Positions 37,284 through 49,113 of a stretch of 64,000 nt of DNA are shown in pieces. Under the pieces are notes generated by a model that saw nothing but the letters and a program-made list of their open reading frames with translations, did no database searches and was not told where the DNA came from. A program made the translations under genes and the position numbers. Within the stretch, counting starts at the first letter, position 1, and every line of letters begins with the position of its first letter. The DNA comes from Acestrorhynchus altus (lineage: Eukaryota; Chordata; Actinopteri; Characiformes; Acestrorhynchidae): assembly GCA_034509495.1 (NCBI GenBank), contig CM067504.1, forward strand, positions 4,523,942 through 4,587,941. The letters run 5' to 3'.

Positions 37284-40200
37284 CACACTAACGCCCAGTG
37301 CACCAGCTGATGGCTGGGTAGCAGTGTCTGCTGTCCATCTACAGCCTGAACACAGTGTAGCATAGTCCAGCTGGCTGGGGTTGGGACTGTGCATGGTCTG
37401 GAGCCTGTGCCCCCCTCCTTTTCGCACCGTGCAGCAAGAATCCACTTGACTCAGTTGCAACTGCAGAGATAAACATCTCATTAACAACCCCTCGTACAAT
37501 TCTACATTTCTACAAAGTAACAAAAACACCCTGTCTCAATACTTTTGTGCACATAGTGTATCTATCTATACTGTACTCGGCAGGCATTTATTTCTGCAGA
37601 GAGGCTAAAAGTGTGTCTCAATATTTCTGTCTATAACTGGCCCGTCTTACTGTACTGGCTGCTGCTTTCGTCTGATCTGTGGGTGTGGGCAGAGAGAATC
37701 GATGTCATATCTGGCGAATTAGGAGGGGCTCTTTTTTCAAATATTTCAGATACTCTTCTGCTGTGAGATCCAACATGTTTCTGTAACACAACCAGAATCA
37801 ATGGAGCGAGTGTAAGTGTTGGGTTAAAAACGAAGTTGGAGGTTCCTACAGACTTCTTTGTCCAGCTCACTGTCCCTTAGTGTATGAATTCACTAGAGTG
37901 CGTGTGTGTGTTTGACTGCATAGATGTGTTGTTGTATTTGTATTGCTGGCCAATACAAATGTGTTTAGATGTCTCATGCCTCATCTCTCAGTGTTTGTTA
38001 CAATGCAGTCAAATGTCCATATGATTTAAATATAGACTTCCACTTCATATTTGCTGCTGGACAGAACTACATCACAAGGGTGTTTATTCATATGATTATA
38101 ACAGTCCCAGTCATTCTCCATATTTCCCTGAGTTTAGAATAATCATCAATGTTGTTCTGATGACCCTGGAAGAAGACGAAGTGTCACGTGTAAATAGAAG
38201 CTGTAAGAATGCAGTGGGGAGCGTGAACAGTGGAAAACGTTTGATAATCACACTAAATACCTCAACTGAGGACAATCTCGCTTTTAACATTAGTGTTTGA
38301 ACCAAATTGCACAACAGGTCTTGATCACATAAGCCCAACTGTTATATTGCTGCTTGATGGCTGTGGAATTAGGATTTATAAGATGTGATCTCTCCTGATG
38401 TCTATTTAGGACCCTTTTGGACTTTATCTCAGAAACTTCAGAAGCTAATTTCCCTTTAGTGTGTAGTGGAAGATGGAAACAGAGTCTGTCTTACATGTAA
38501 CTGTGCTGGTGGGTACTGAATATTTGATGACTGGGCAGTACCATCAGTGCTGTACTGAGTGGACCTCCTCATTTCAGCTCTGTAAATGTCTTATAATTGA
38601 TCCGTGTAGCTTCATCAAACACTGAAGAGTGCTTACAGGTTCATGGTCAGTTGCTAAGGTGTTGCTATGGTATAGGAGTCGGTTGCTAAGGTGTTACTAT
38701 GGTACAGGAGTCAGTTGGCACCTTGGTGTTGAGATGTATAATTACGTTGGCTGCTAAGTACTGCAGGGCACACCCTAATAAATGGTTCTTGTCTATATGA
38801 AAAATGATCAAGATGTAAAGAAATGCTTTTCAGTTCTGAATAACAAATCTATAGATGAGCTCGTCTCCCCAAATGATGTGTCAGTCTAAACTCCAGCAAA
38901 CAGCTGGCTTTCGCCCAGAGCCATAACTGTGAATAAACTGGAACAGAAAAAGGCCTCTAAAAGGTTACTAATTTATCATCGATGGCCATCATAGATAGTG
39001 TTGGTGGAAGCATCGCTAAAGGCCAATCAAATCAAAACAATTTTTTGAAAATAAACATTTTTGGTGCCATAAAGAAACCCTTTTAAAAATGTTGTATCTC
39101 TTCATTTATTTAGTAATTTTTATCCACTTCTTACTGAATAGGGTCACGGTACATCCAGAGTAATACAATGATACAGTCATAAGCACATAATGACCATTAT
39201 TTTGTACCAAGTCTCTTTCTGTATATCACTTACCTGTTAAGGGGTTGTAATACGTGTTGTGTGTATCCTGGGGCACTGTTAAAGTTATGTAAGAGCTGCT
39301 TGCTCCGTCCATAGAGTTCTGCATTGCTACTGCAGATTCGGAAACAGGACCAACTTCAGTGAACACAGTTGACAGTTTTCAGTGCATAATCAGAAAATGT
39401 CTTATTAACACTGAGCTCCACAATAGAATTTGGTTAAAATAAGCGTTTACTGCCTCAACACCCTTCAACAAAAAGAGAAAATCAGCTTACTAATTACAAA
39501 CGAGCTATAGTTGCAGACTAGTTTAACTGGAGTTTAGTTTAGTCTAATATGACTGCAGCTCAGCTATGATAGTGTTGGTCATTCAAAAATAAACAGCACT
39601 TGCCTGGTTCTTTATGAGAAACAATCTTTGAAAAACTTTGGGAGTTGATGAAACAGGTGTGAATATATTGCTGTATATCAGTGTACAGGTGAAGTGCTCT
39701 CTTCAGTTCAATCACTGTAAAGGCAATGAGTCACCGAATTTCATGGGTTTTTATATTAACGGTATTTTGTGATGTCACCGATGACACTCAATGGAATGTT
39801 CTTCCACATTGGTGGATGAATGGGATCAATGGCCAATGAGCATAACGGCAGTAATGGCAACCAATTAGAACTCAGCAGCAATAACAGCAACCAATTACAA
39901 CTCAGTAGCAATAACAGCAACCAGTTAGAACTCAGCAGCGATAACAGCAACCAATTAGAACTCAGCAGCGATAACAGCAACCAATTAGAACTCAGCAGCA
40001 GGAACAACCAATTTAGCAGCAGCAACCTACTGTCAACCTACTGCAATTACAGTAAAATACACAAAAATACACTTAATTATAAAAAATACACTTATATATC
40101 AACAGTATCGTAAGCCAAAACATTAAGATAGAAAATACATCAGTTTTGTTAGTGTAGCCAGCTTGTGTGTGTGTATCACCCTCTCTGCTCAAGATGACCT

Positions 40201-40516
40201 GGACAAGCCCCTTGAATATTAATAGCCTCTGCCTTGTGAATGGAAGAGGAATGGAAAGACTGGACACACTCGGCCATACAGTGGGAGTTTATTCTCTTTC
40301 CTGTGAATGAGAGTAGCAAAACACAGCATGGAGTGAATTCTGTCTATCTCACACACACACAAACAGCTCTCCTCAGTGATATTAAGCACAAACTGAGGTA
40401 GGATAGGATATGATAGAACTTTATTGATCCCTTGGGAGGGTTCCCTCAGGGAAATTAAGGTTCCAGCTGCAGCATAAGTACAGTACAGAAAAGGTAGAAA
40501 GTCCTATAGGACTTGC

Positions 40517-40587
<71 letters not shown>

Positions 40588-40900
40588 AAAGTCCTATAGG
40601 AGGGGGTATTGAACACTATTATTATTATTATTATTATTATTGCACTGTATATTGCACCAAGTCCAGGTGTTGTGGTTGTGGGTTACTGGTTGGTTCCTAC
40701 CCATTTCCATCCTCCATCCTCCTGTTAGCACTTCAACCTGACATACTGCGGCCTGTCCGTGAGTTACCCATTTTCCCATTTTCCCTGTAATAGGATAACA
40801 AAACAAATACAATAAGAACAGCTATTTCAATTATATAATTAACTAAACCAATTAAACAGTGGCAGTACCTGTGCATGAGAGTAGCAAAACACAGCATGGA

Positions 40901-40977
<77 letters not shown>

Positions 40978-43359
40978 TATACAGAGACACACAGAGCTGT
41001 GAGAAGGAACACCATTTTAGTTTAAATGGTAGCTGCACCTCCACTAACTCCATTAAGTCTGCTGTATTAATTAAAACACTCTCCACACAAAAGAACTACA
41101 CATACAACCCTGAATATCACACCCTCAGCAGTAAAATACACGTTATCTAACAAATTAATTAGTATTATTTGTGCTTGAACAACTTTAAAACAGTATGTTA
41201 TGAAGAGCACAGTAAACACCCAACTCTCCTCGCTGATTCTGAGAACTCGCTTGATTTCAAAATAAGAGTCTGTTTCACAGATCAGCTTATACACAATATT
41301 TCACTGTGAAATTGCCCACAAAAATCACAAATATAAAATAAATAATACCAAGAAACACTAGCAATAATAATAAAGATGGTGAGAGGGATTTTATGTGAAA
41401 TAAAAATAATAAAACATCTCTATTCTTATCCGCTACATTAGCATGGGCTAACATTTATTCTAGCCAGTAAAAGAGCATTAATAAAACAAACATACAATTA
41501 AAATGAAAAAACAGAGACAAACCACAATTTCACATTTATTTTATGCAAATACTATTTATTTTTTAATAAGTGTTCATTTGTACTTGCAGAGCAATGCCCA
41601 CTTTAGTATTAAATCTTTGTGTAGTGTTGAACAGCTATGGCTGTTGGCTATTGGAGTCTATAGTGAGCTCTGCCTCTGGCTGCTGGGTAACACTACTGAT
41701 ACACCCATCAAACCAGAGAATACCTACCTCAGATTCCAGAAGATCCAACCCAGGATCAGCAGGGGCGGAGTCAGGGATAGCCAATGGTGGCCAAGACCAC
41801 CATCAATTAATCTTCAGTGTCCCACCCCTGTTAGTGTAGAAATCGGAGGCCAGTGTAGAGGTCAGAGGTCAATATGCTGAATGAAGATTATTCGCTATGT
41901 TAATTTGTATACTGTGGTTGATCTAATTTAGGCTGAACAGTATGAAAGTCACAGGCTATGAACAGTTTAATGGTCAGAACGGTTTAAAAGATTTCATTTT
42001 AATAATCCCAGACGTTGTAGAAGTACATTTTCACTGCTGATTTGGCTTAGTGTTGGTCAGTCTGTCATATTCTTTAAAAAATGTTTTGCATTCATTCACG
42101 TTTCTGAGGCTCAGTCGGGTCTCATAATCAGTACATTCGAGCCAAATAAAGTATCGCAAAGGAACAGCTTTGAAATTCTTCCCCAGAGTGTTAAGGTTGC
42201 CTCAGTGACTCAGTCTCACCCGACTCTGAGCGTGATCTACACCGGGTTCCAAATTAGTATGCAAAGGATATTTTTCTCTGATTTTCCTAAATGGTAAATG
42301 CAAATGAGTCAAGATAAATCCATTTTATTGAACAAACCTCATAACAGTATTTTTTTAAATCCAAATTATTATGCATAATAAAAAATTCAAAACATTGAAT
42401 AGCTTGTAAAGAACTGAAAATGTTAATTTGTTAAATTTGCAGCACATTTACTGAAACATGTTAACATAAGACCCCTTCTTTCAATTCACCTCCTCACCTC
42501 ACCACAGTTCTTGGATCTATTGAGCTTGTGTTTTTGGACAGTTTAAGTCTCCTTTAAGTTTTGGACAGAATAGTCTCCTCGTAGATCTTTTATTTGAGAA
42601 CATTCCAAAGGTTCTCAACAGGGTTGAGGTCAGGGGAGGATGGTGGCCACACAATGACTCCGCCACCTCCTTGCTGATGTCGCAGTCTTGTTGGGACATA
42701 GTGGCCAGAAGCTCCAGCAGCTTTAAATACCTGTTTGCTGTTTTGTTTGCCGCTCTCTTAATCCAGTGAATTTGTCTGTCAGGATCCTTCCTCATTATAT
42801 ACATTATACATAAATCTCTTCACATGATGCATGAAATATTTCACAAGTTTTCATGAAATATCTGTTTTCACACCTCATCCAAGGTATTGCACTATTTGAG
42901 GCTTTTCAGCAGCACCTTCTTCTTTCCCATATTGCTGGAAACCTGTGGCTTAATAACGTGGAATAAACCTGATTTTTGTCTCCAGAGGGTTAAAGATTGA
43001 CCTCAACTTTATATGAATTGATATCGGACCATTCAAACGAAGATTGATTTGAATTGAAAAATCAATATTTCAAACTCACCCCCATCTTCTTGTGTAGGAG
43101 TGAAGCAGTAGGAAGAGACAGGGAGGACAGGAGAAGTAGCAAATATTGTGGACAAACCCATTGTGTGTGTATATGAGAGAGATACAGTGCTTGGACCAGA
43201 GTTACAGACCTCTAAAACCACGCAAATATAATAATGAACATTAATACATTAACATTTACTCAAATTTATGCAAATCTTCCAACACTTACTAGCCGATGGA
43301 CAAATATAAAGGTCAGCTGCTATAAAAATCAGCCATTTCACTGGACACGTTTCAGCCAT
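36726..43359 (-). CDS. Unrecognised multi-exon gene with signal-peptide-like first exon
   Basis: I do not recognise the family. Candidate exons, in transcript order: 43359-43290, 43211-43080, 39714-39604, 39329-39234, 38577-38495, 37780-37651, [one unresolved], 37020-36871, 36774-36726. The first four join phase 1 to phase 1; exon 3 ends in a GC donor (CCAG|GCAAGT). Exon 1 starts MAETCPVKWLIFIAADLY, a plausible signal peptide. Exon 2 is Ser/Thr-rich with two cysteines, like a mucin-type stalk. Exon 3 looks helical (LKRALHLYTDIQQY) and exon 4 has a tyrosine motif, SSYITLTV. The later exons are Ser-rich and basic (SSSFTLPQTRVKTSSSV), ending in HAEKEEEYI. No sure membrane segment is seen; the stretch FSIAVILLSTFY near 37110 could be one but fits no clean exon. 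Exon 5 needs the second AG of a CAGAG acceptor. This may be one gene or two. Confidence 0.42.
37199..37280. repeat. (GT)n microsatellite
   Basis: About 40 GT dinucleotides (one of the longest runs in the window), inside an intron or exon gap of the unrecognised minus-strand gene. Confidence 0.95.
39857..40007. repeat. 30-bp minisatellite, five units
   Basis: The unit is GCAACCAATTAGAACTCAGC plus AGCGATAACA, with starts at 39857, 39887, 39917, 39947 and 39977 and one to three differences per unit. Because 30 is a multiple of three, both strands stay open across it, but no splice or start signals support coding. Confidence 0.9.
40517..40638. repeat. (AT)n and (ATT)n microsatellites
   Basis: An AT run of about 65 bases at 40519-40584, then an ATT run at about 40616-40640. 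Confidence 0.95.
40911..40979. repeat. (CT)n-(CA)n microsatellite
   Basis: A CT run at about 40911-40954 is followed by a CA run at 40955-40977, with one short interruption. Confidence 0.95.
42240..42830 (-). mobile_element. Decayed Tc1-like transposon (minus strand)
   Basis: The minus-strand frames at 42517-42804 read like part of a Tc1-family transposase and its flanks (for example PDRQIHWIKRAANKTANR). The AT-rich region at about 42240-42390 has CAAATTATTATGCATAATAA, as in the TATTATGCAAATT ends of one fish Tc1 family (compare 60440). It lies in the large intron between exons 2 and 3 of the unrecognised gene. Confidence 0.5.
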
Positions 43360-43399
43360 GCTGGTGTACTTAGATTTAAAGTTACAGCTTACTGACCAT

Positions 43400-44506
43400 A
43401 ACTGTGTATAACATTAATTTTTAATTTGTACTTTTGCTTTTGGGTCTTTCGGAATATGTGGTCTGTGTGTTGTGAAGCAGCTTAATCATTGGTTGTCTGC
43501 AGTATGGAGATCATGAAAGGCGAGACTCTTAATTAAATCTTTAAAAATCCAGACACAAAATTTGTTGATTGTAGAAACAAACACTGACGTAAATCATTGC
43601 TGCATAGCATGCAATTTAGAAATCCCGGATGGATGCATTTTTTTAGATGCCCACCAGAGGGTGCATGATTCCATTAATAAGGGAATAGGGATTTATTTGA
43701 TCCACAGCCTAAGTTTGGGTCAGGGTTGTCTTTATTTTATGCCTACAGGACACCATCTCTGTGTCATGAAGTAATAAAAGTGTGGATGATGGCAGTTGAA
43801 TTTAATTTGGGAGATGTTTGCAACATGGGCTTTCCACAGCCTGAACACTATACATTCCTCCAGAGGGGCAGCTTGGTCAGACAGGGTGAAAGGTCTGCTG
43901 TTAACGTTTACTCGGTCTTGTGCTCATTTATGTTGGTGTTAAAGCAGGGAAATCAGCAAACTGCTGGACTCCAGCCCTTAGTTCCCCACTTCTGGCCTAC
44001 AAGGCAGACAAGAATGTAGGTTCTAACTTATGTCCACATCTATCAGCACTGTCCTCCAGCTGCCTGACCACAAAGAAACTAATCAGAGATGAGCACACAC
44101 CACTACTGCTCTGTCTTTGGCTCCCCGGCTGTCTGCAAACACAGCGCTCCCTGCTGCCAGAGAATATTTTAACACCAATTAACTCTTAATAGCTTTACCC
44201 ACAGCCCACTGTGACGCACCCTCACCCTGCATCTACTGCCCCCTGCCACATACGGTGGTGGCTGCATGATAATTGGTGATGTTCCCAGGGTAGAAGGCAG
44301 GGTTAAAGGTCAGCCACCATGCTGAAATGAATGAATTACAGGGATAGAGGGAATAGTGCTCTCCACAAACCCACTATATCACACTGGAGATGCCATGCTG
44401 GTTGGTGTGATGGGTGGGGTGTATTTCCTGAGGGCAGTAAAGGATTATTTAGCAAAGGGTACATTTAACAGAGAGGCAGATTTAAAGGAATTTGGATTTC
44501 TATACT
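43400..44506. other. Intergenic, no gene seen
   Basis: Upstream flank of the unrecognised minus-strand gene. Open frames here are short, lack splice context and resemble no family I know. The weaker CTCF-like match is at 43651-43664. Confidence 0.5.
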
Positions 44507-44770
44507 TTTGCTGCCAGCTTTGTGACCAGAAGGTTGCCAGTTCAAATCCCTAAACTGGCAGGGCATGACTGAGCAAGACACTTAACTCCCCAGCTGATCC
44601 CTGGGCGCCGTGGATAGGGTTGCCCACCACTCCGGGCACGTGTGCTCACTGCCCCCTAGAATTCACTTGTGTACGTGTGTATGGATGGGTTACATGCGGA
44701 GGACAAATTCCCCTGTTTGTAGCACAGTGGGTCCATGAGCACCTTCACCTTTATCTTTCAAAGCAAGAAA
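44507..44770 (+). mobile_element. tRNA-derived SINE
   Basis: It has a degenerate tRNA-like head with a box-B-like GGTTGCCAGTTCAAATCCC at 44533-44551, then the body GAGCAAGACACTTAACTCCC, GGGCGCCGTGGATAGGGTTG, and GTGTGCTCACTGCCCCCTAG, and GGATGGGTTACATGCGGAGG near the tail. This matches a widespread fish tRNA-SINE type. A second, shorter copy is at 58148-58290. Confidence 0.75.
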
Positions 44771-44782
44771 GTAATTATGACT

Positions 44783-45145
44783 GTACTCCATCTGTTTCTC
44801 CGCACACTTTGTTGTTCAGGACCTCCACAGAACAGGAATTATTTGGTGCACTGCAGTGACACTGGCGTGGTGGTGTATTAGTGTGTGTGATTGTACTGAT
44901 GAAGGACTAGAAGATGACCAACAGAAACTGTGCAGAAACAGATGAGCTTCTGTCTCTGACTTTACATCTACAAGGTGGAGACACTCGGTAGGAGTGTCTA
45001 ATAGAGTGGACAGTGAGAGGACACAGTGTTTAAACACTCCAGCAGCACTGCTGTGTCTGATCCTCTCATACCAGCACAACACACACTAACACACCACCAC
45101 CATGTCAGTGTCACTGCAGTGCTGAGAATGACCCACCACCCAAAC
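44783..45145. mobile_element. Palindromic MITE, family A, copy 3
   Basis: It shares AGACACTCGGTAGGAGTGTC, TTAAACACTCCAGCAGCACT and GAGAATGACCCACCACCC with the other copies. Confidence 0.65.
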
Positions 45146-46739
45146 CTGGGATATTTTTGTAACCTAACCCTGCTGTACACTTTTCCACCTGTTGCTGTTT
45201 GATCACCAATGTTCTCGAAACCTGTGAGGCCTTCTCCGAACAGCTGTATTTATACTGAGAATAAATTACAGACAGGTAGACTGTTCACTAATTAGGTGAC
45301 CTCGGAATTAGTCATGCACACTTGTCTGATTTGAATTTATTAAAACTTTTGAAAATGATATTTTCTCTTCGCTTCACAGTTAATAGTGCATCACAAAAAG
45401 TAGAATAAGTTGTTTATAATTTCATACAAAAAGTTAAAGCATCAGGTTTTATTTTTGTTACAAAGAAATTGTTTTACTGTTGATCTGTATGACTTACAGA
45501 ATCTCCAGAATCTCAAATTATAAGAATATTTCGTTTCAAGTTTGACTAAATGACTAATTAGACAACATTAAATTTAAAATTAATGAAAGCTTGAAATATA
45601 TCAAATATATAAAGAACATTTTTGAATTAAATTAATAACAAATACTTGCTACTTTGTGTTGGTCTATCACATAAAATCTCAATAAAACACATTTAAGTTT
45701 CTATGTGAAACAATACGGAGAGGTTCGAGGGGTATTTCAAAGATTTACATCTTTGTAAATGCAGCTTTGCTCCATTTCTTACACATGAACCAAAGGCCTC
45801 ACAGGATTCAGGCTTGCAAAAATTTGGGTACCTGCCTAAAAACTGAGCCAGGTGCTTTATTTACGCATGCAGTGAATAACGAGAACCGATTGTTCTTTTG
45901 AAATTACGAATTACATCCCACCCCTGAATACAACAAATCCCTTATTGTGATGCATTTGTATTGTGGCTATTCACTTATCCAGCTGTGTTAACACATGTGC
46001 CTCCTTTCAGCACATCTGTCTCCTTTATGACAAGCTCATGTTAATGAGCTCGACATGATGTGCGACAATGGCACGGGCGAAAGACACGCGATTCACATCT
46101 GCTTATTACTGAGGGAAAAGAGGGATCACCCTGTAACTGTGCATTATAATAACTGACACTCTGTCATCTGACATCAGCTAAATAGTGTTATCAGCTTCCT
46201 TTTAGACCAATATCATGTCATTACATGACCCAGTCGCATCCTGCACACAGTGATGTCAAGCAGAAAGCAGATCCTCAAACAATAACAAAGCCACTCCCTC
46301 TCTGAGATACCATGGCAACCTTATGAATATCACATCCATCAAATGTCAGTGCTGCTGTCAGAGAAAGGGAGGTGGGGGAGTGCACTGGGGTTCATTCCAC
46401 GTCTTTCTCCTTCAGCATGTGCGAGGACAGAATAGAGACATTAACCAAATTAGTGTGCCATGCTGTGGGGGAGTTCCTCCTTACAGTAGCAGACAAAGAG
46501 ACACCACCACCATCTCTAGGGATACACACACACACTGTCGGAACAAATCCTTTCATTTCCATTTTTGTCACATTCCCAGACTTCCTGACATGGATTTGTT
46601 CCCCGTCGGTCTACACTGCATGTCCAAATGCTTGTGGATTTCCCTTCTATTGCATGCATTTAGCTACTCTATGTTGCATCCATTGCTGACACACATGTGC
46701 AAATGCACACACAGCTCATCCAGTCCCTGTAGAGTAGCA
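45146..46739. other. Intergenic, repeat-poor
   Basis: No gene is seen. The stretch 46000-46330 is unusually free of recognisable repeats and contains an RFX X-box-like site (46306-46319). It could be a conserved non-coding element, but conservation cannot be judged from one sequence. Confidence 0.4.
46306..46319 (+). promoter_or_regulatory. RFX X-box-like motif
   Basis: GATACCATGGCAAC differs from the X-box consensus GTNRCCATRGYAAC at only one position. It is far from any start codon found here, so if real it would be a distal element. Confidence 0.35.
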
Positions 46740-47010
46740 CTGCTAATAAAATAGGATGCTCTGTAGCAGAAAAACAAACATGAACCTACTGCCTTGAACT
46801 GGGTGTGGGCTAGAGGGATATAAAGCCCCCCAGCATTGAGCTGTGGAACAGTGGGACAGTGTTCTCTGGGATGATGCTCCATCCAGTGCTTTTGGGATAA
46901 GCTGGGCAATTAAGAGATGAGGTGGGTGGTGATTGTTTAACATCCTGACCCTTGATTTCAGCATAAACAATGAATAAGCAGGTGTCCCAATACTTTTGTC
47001 CTTAGTGTAT
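46740..47010. mobile_element. DNA transposon/MITE right-end fragment
   Basis: It ends GTGTCCCAATACTTTTGTCC, the reverse complement of the terminus seen at 9965, preceded by the family's CATCCTGACCCTTGATTTCA region. Confidence 0.5.
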
Positions 47011-47067
47011 ATACACAGTTCAGATTTCCTTCATACACATTTTGGTAAATTCCACTTATTGTACAGG

Positions 47068-47590
47068 AGCACTTTGTAGTTCTACAGAGACTGTAGTTCA
47101 TCTGTTTCTCTGCAGACTTTATTCTCCTCCTTTCACCCTGATCTTCAGTGATCAGGACCCCACAGGACCACCACAGAGCAGCTATTATGTGGGTGGTGGG
47201 TCATTCACAGCACTGTAGTCACACTGACGTGGTGGTGTGTTAGTGTGTGTTGCGCTGGTACGAGTGGATAAGACTCAGCAGTTCTGCTGGAGTGTTTAAA
47301 CACTGTGTCCACTCACTGTCCACTCTATTAGACTCTCCTACCAAGTGTCTCTACCTTGTGGATGTAAAGTCAGAGACAGAAGCTCATCTGTTTCTGCACA
47401 GTTTGTTTTGGTCATCCTCTAGTCCTTCATCAGTGCTGTTGGCTGGATACATGGTGGATTCTTCTCGGTCCAGCAGTGACACTGAGGAGTTTAAAACTCC
47501 AGCAGCACTGCTGTGTTTGATCCACACTAACACACCACCACCATGTCAGTGGCACTGCTGAGAATGAGAATGTGGTGATCCTGACCATTA
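47068..47590. mobile_element. Palindromic MITE, family A, copy 4 (longest)
   Basis: It begins GAGCACTTTGTAGTTCTACA like copy 1. It has the two facing halves: GTGGGTGGTGGGTCATTC near 47190, and GTTTAAACACTGTGTCCACT near 47300, then the inverted half ending ACACCACCACCATGTCAGTG near 47540. The left terminus pairs with the right terminus of copy 1. Confidence 0.7.
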
Positions 47591-49113
47591 ATGGTGACCA
47601 TTAATGGAGGAGGTGGTCACCCTGCTGGACATGATGTCGAACCTTTTCCACTGTGATGTGATGAAAAAGACACTGAAAGACCAAAGTTGATTTTTACCAA
47701 TTTAATATATCAATATATAGAGATATTTATCAACAGCTCGATTTTCATACAAACGTGAGTGAGACCATTTTGGCATACAGTACAGATATTCCATGTAAGT
47801 ACAGTGTCACTAAGTTAAAAGTCACCCCCCCCCCCCAGGAAACAAATGATAATAAATCTAAAAAAAAACCTACACAGACACAAACACAGAAAAAAAGTAA
47901 AATACATAAACACAAACAAGGCACCAATAAATTAAAATGATAATTCTCTCTTTCAACAAAGAACACAATCTATTAAATAGAATTAAATATAACACGAATG
48001 CCTATTTCTGAATGGATTTACTGTTAAAAAGCTAATTAAATTAAAAAGACAGAAAAATAAAAATAAAAACACTTTGGCAGATTAATTTTAGTTACAATCA
48101 AGTAGTAAAGAAATCCAGAAATCTCTTGTGTACAAATAAATTCATATATGGTCTACACTCTTTCATCTTCTCCAGGAGGCTAATATACATATCCTTTTAA
48201 AGAAATGTTCAAAACATTATCAAAAGTTCTGCTGTATGAAAACGTATTTACAAATCATGATTCAAACCCAGTGGACAGCTGCTGTCACTCCCTCCCCCCC
48301 ATGTAGTCATTTACACAGTGCAGAAGGCTTCTCGAAAAAGTTTGTGCAACAAACAGTGTAGAAAATGTCTCGGGAACGGCTGTGAAATGGACGCGTTTAC
48401 TTGAATGGAAATAAAAGACCCCTTCCTCCTGCTTCCTGATACTGTACATCGACATATGAAGAAAAAAAACAAAAACAAAACAAAATTATTAGCCTGGACA
48501 TTTCTTCAAGTAGTACACGATCTCACAAGGGAAATCAAAACGGAGGTCATTATATCCACAGATCACAAAGCGAACCGATAGGAATGTCACCATGGTCAGG
48601 AGGGCCAAGCTTTACAGGTAAGTCACCAGATATACCTTTGACGAGTCCAATCACTTGGGAAGGCTCTGCTCTTGAAGTCCACGACACTGAGGAGGGAGTG
48701 CTGTACAGTTCCAGGAGAGCATCTGGCTCATTGGTCCAGGTTGTCCAGTGTGTTTTGTTTATTTTTTTTTTCCCCATGTGGAGGGAAAGCTAGCCCTTTC
48801 GAACACAACATACTTTGTGGGGCCATGAAGAGGATGAGTATGAGCAGAGAATGGTGAGAAGATGGTGAGAAGGTTGGAGATGGTTAAAATGGATGTTAGT
48901 CACAATGGTTAAAGAGATGGAGAAGCAGCACGGTGCAACCCTGCACTGCACCATAGGACAGCAGGGATTACCATTATATATGCATAGAGTAAGAATGCAG
49001 AAGGTCGCTAAAGCACTGGGAGCTGTCTACAGAGATTGAGGATCAGCTGACAGAAACGAAAAGCTTCTTCTAGAACTTCATGGGACTGTGCAATTAATTA
49101 TGCTCAGTGATGA

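Noticed and set aside
41503..41880. 125-codon plus-strand frame
   Set aside because: Runs through dispersed-repeat-like sequence with no splice context or family resemblance, in an intron of the minus-strand gene.
48490..48610. Minus-strand peptide ending FPCEIVYYLKKCPG
   Set aside because: It looks protein-like, but there is no convincing upstream exon or domain, and it lies in the probable lrp8 3' flank; treated as chance.
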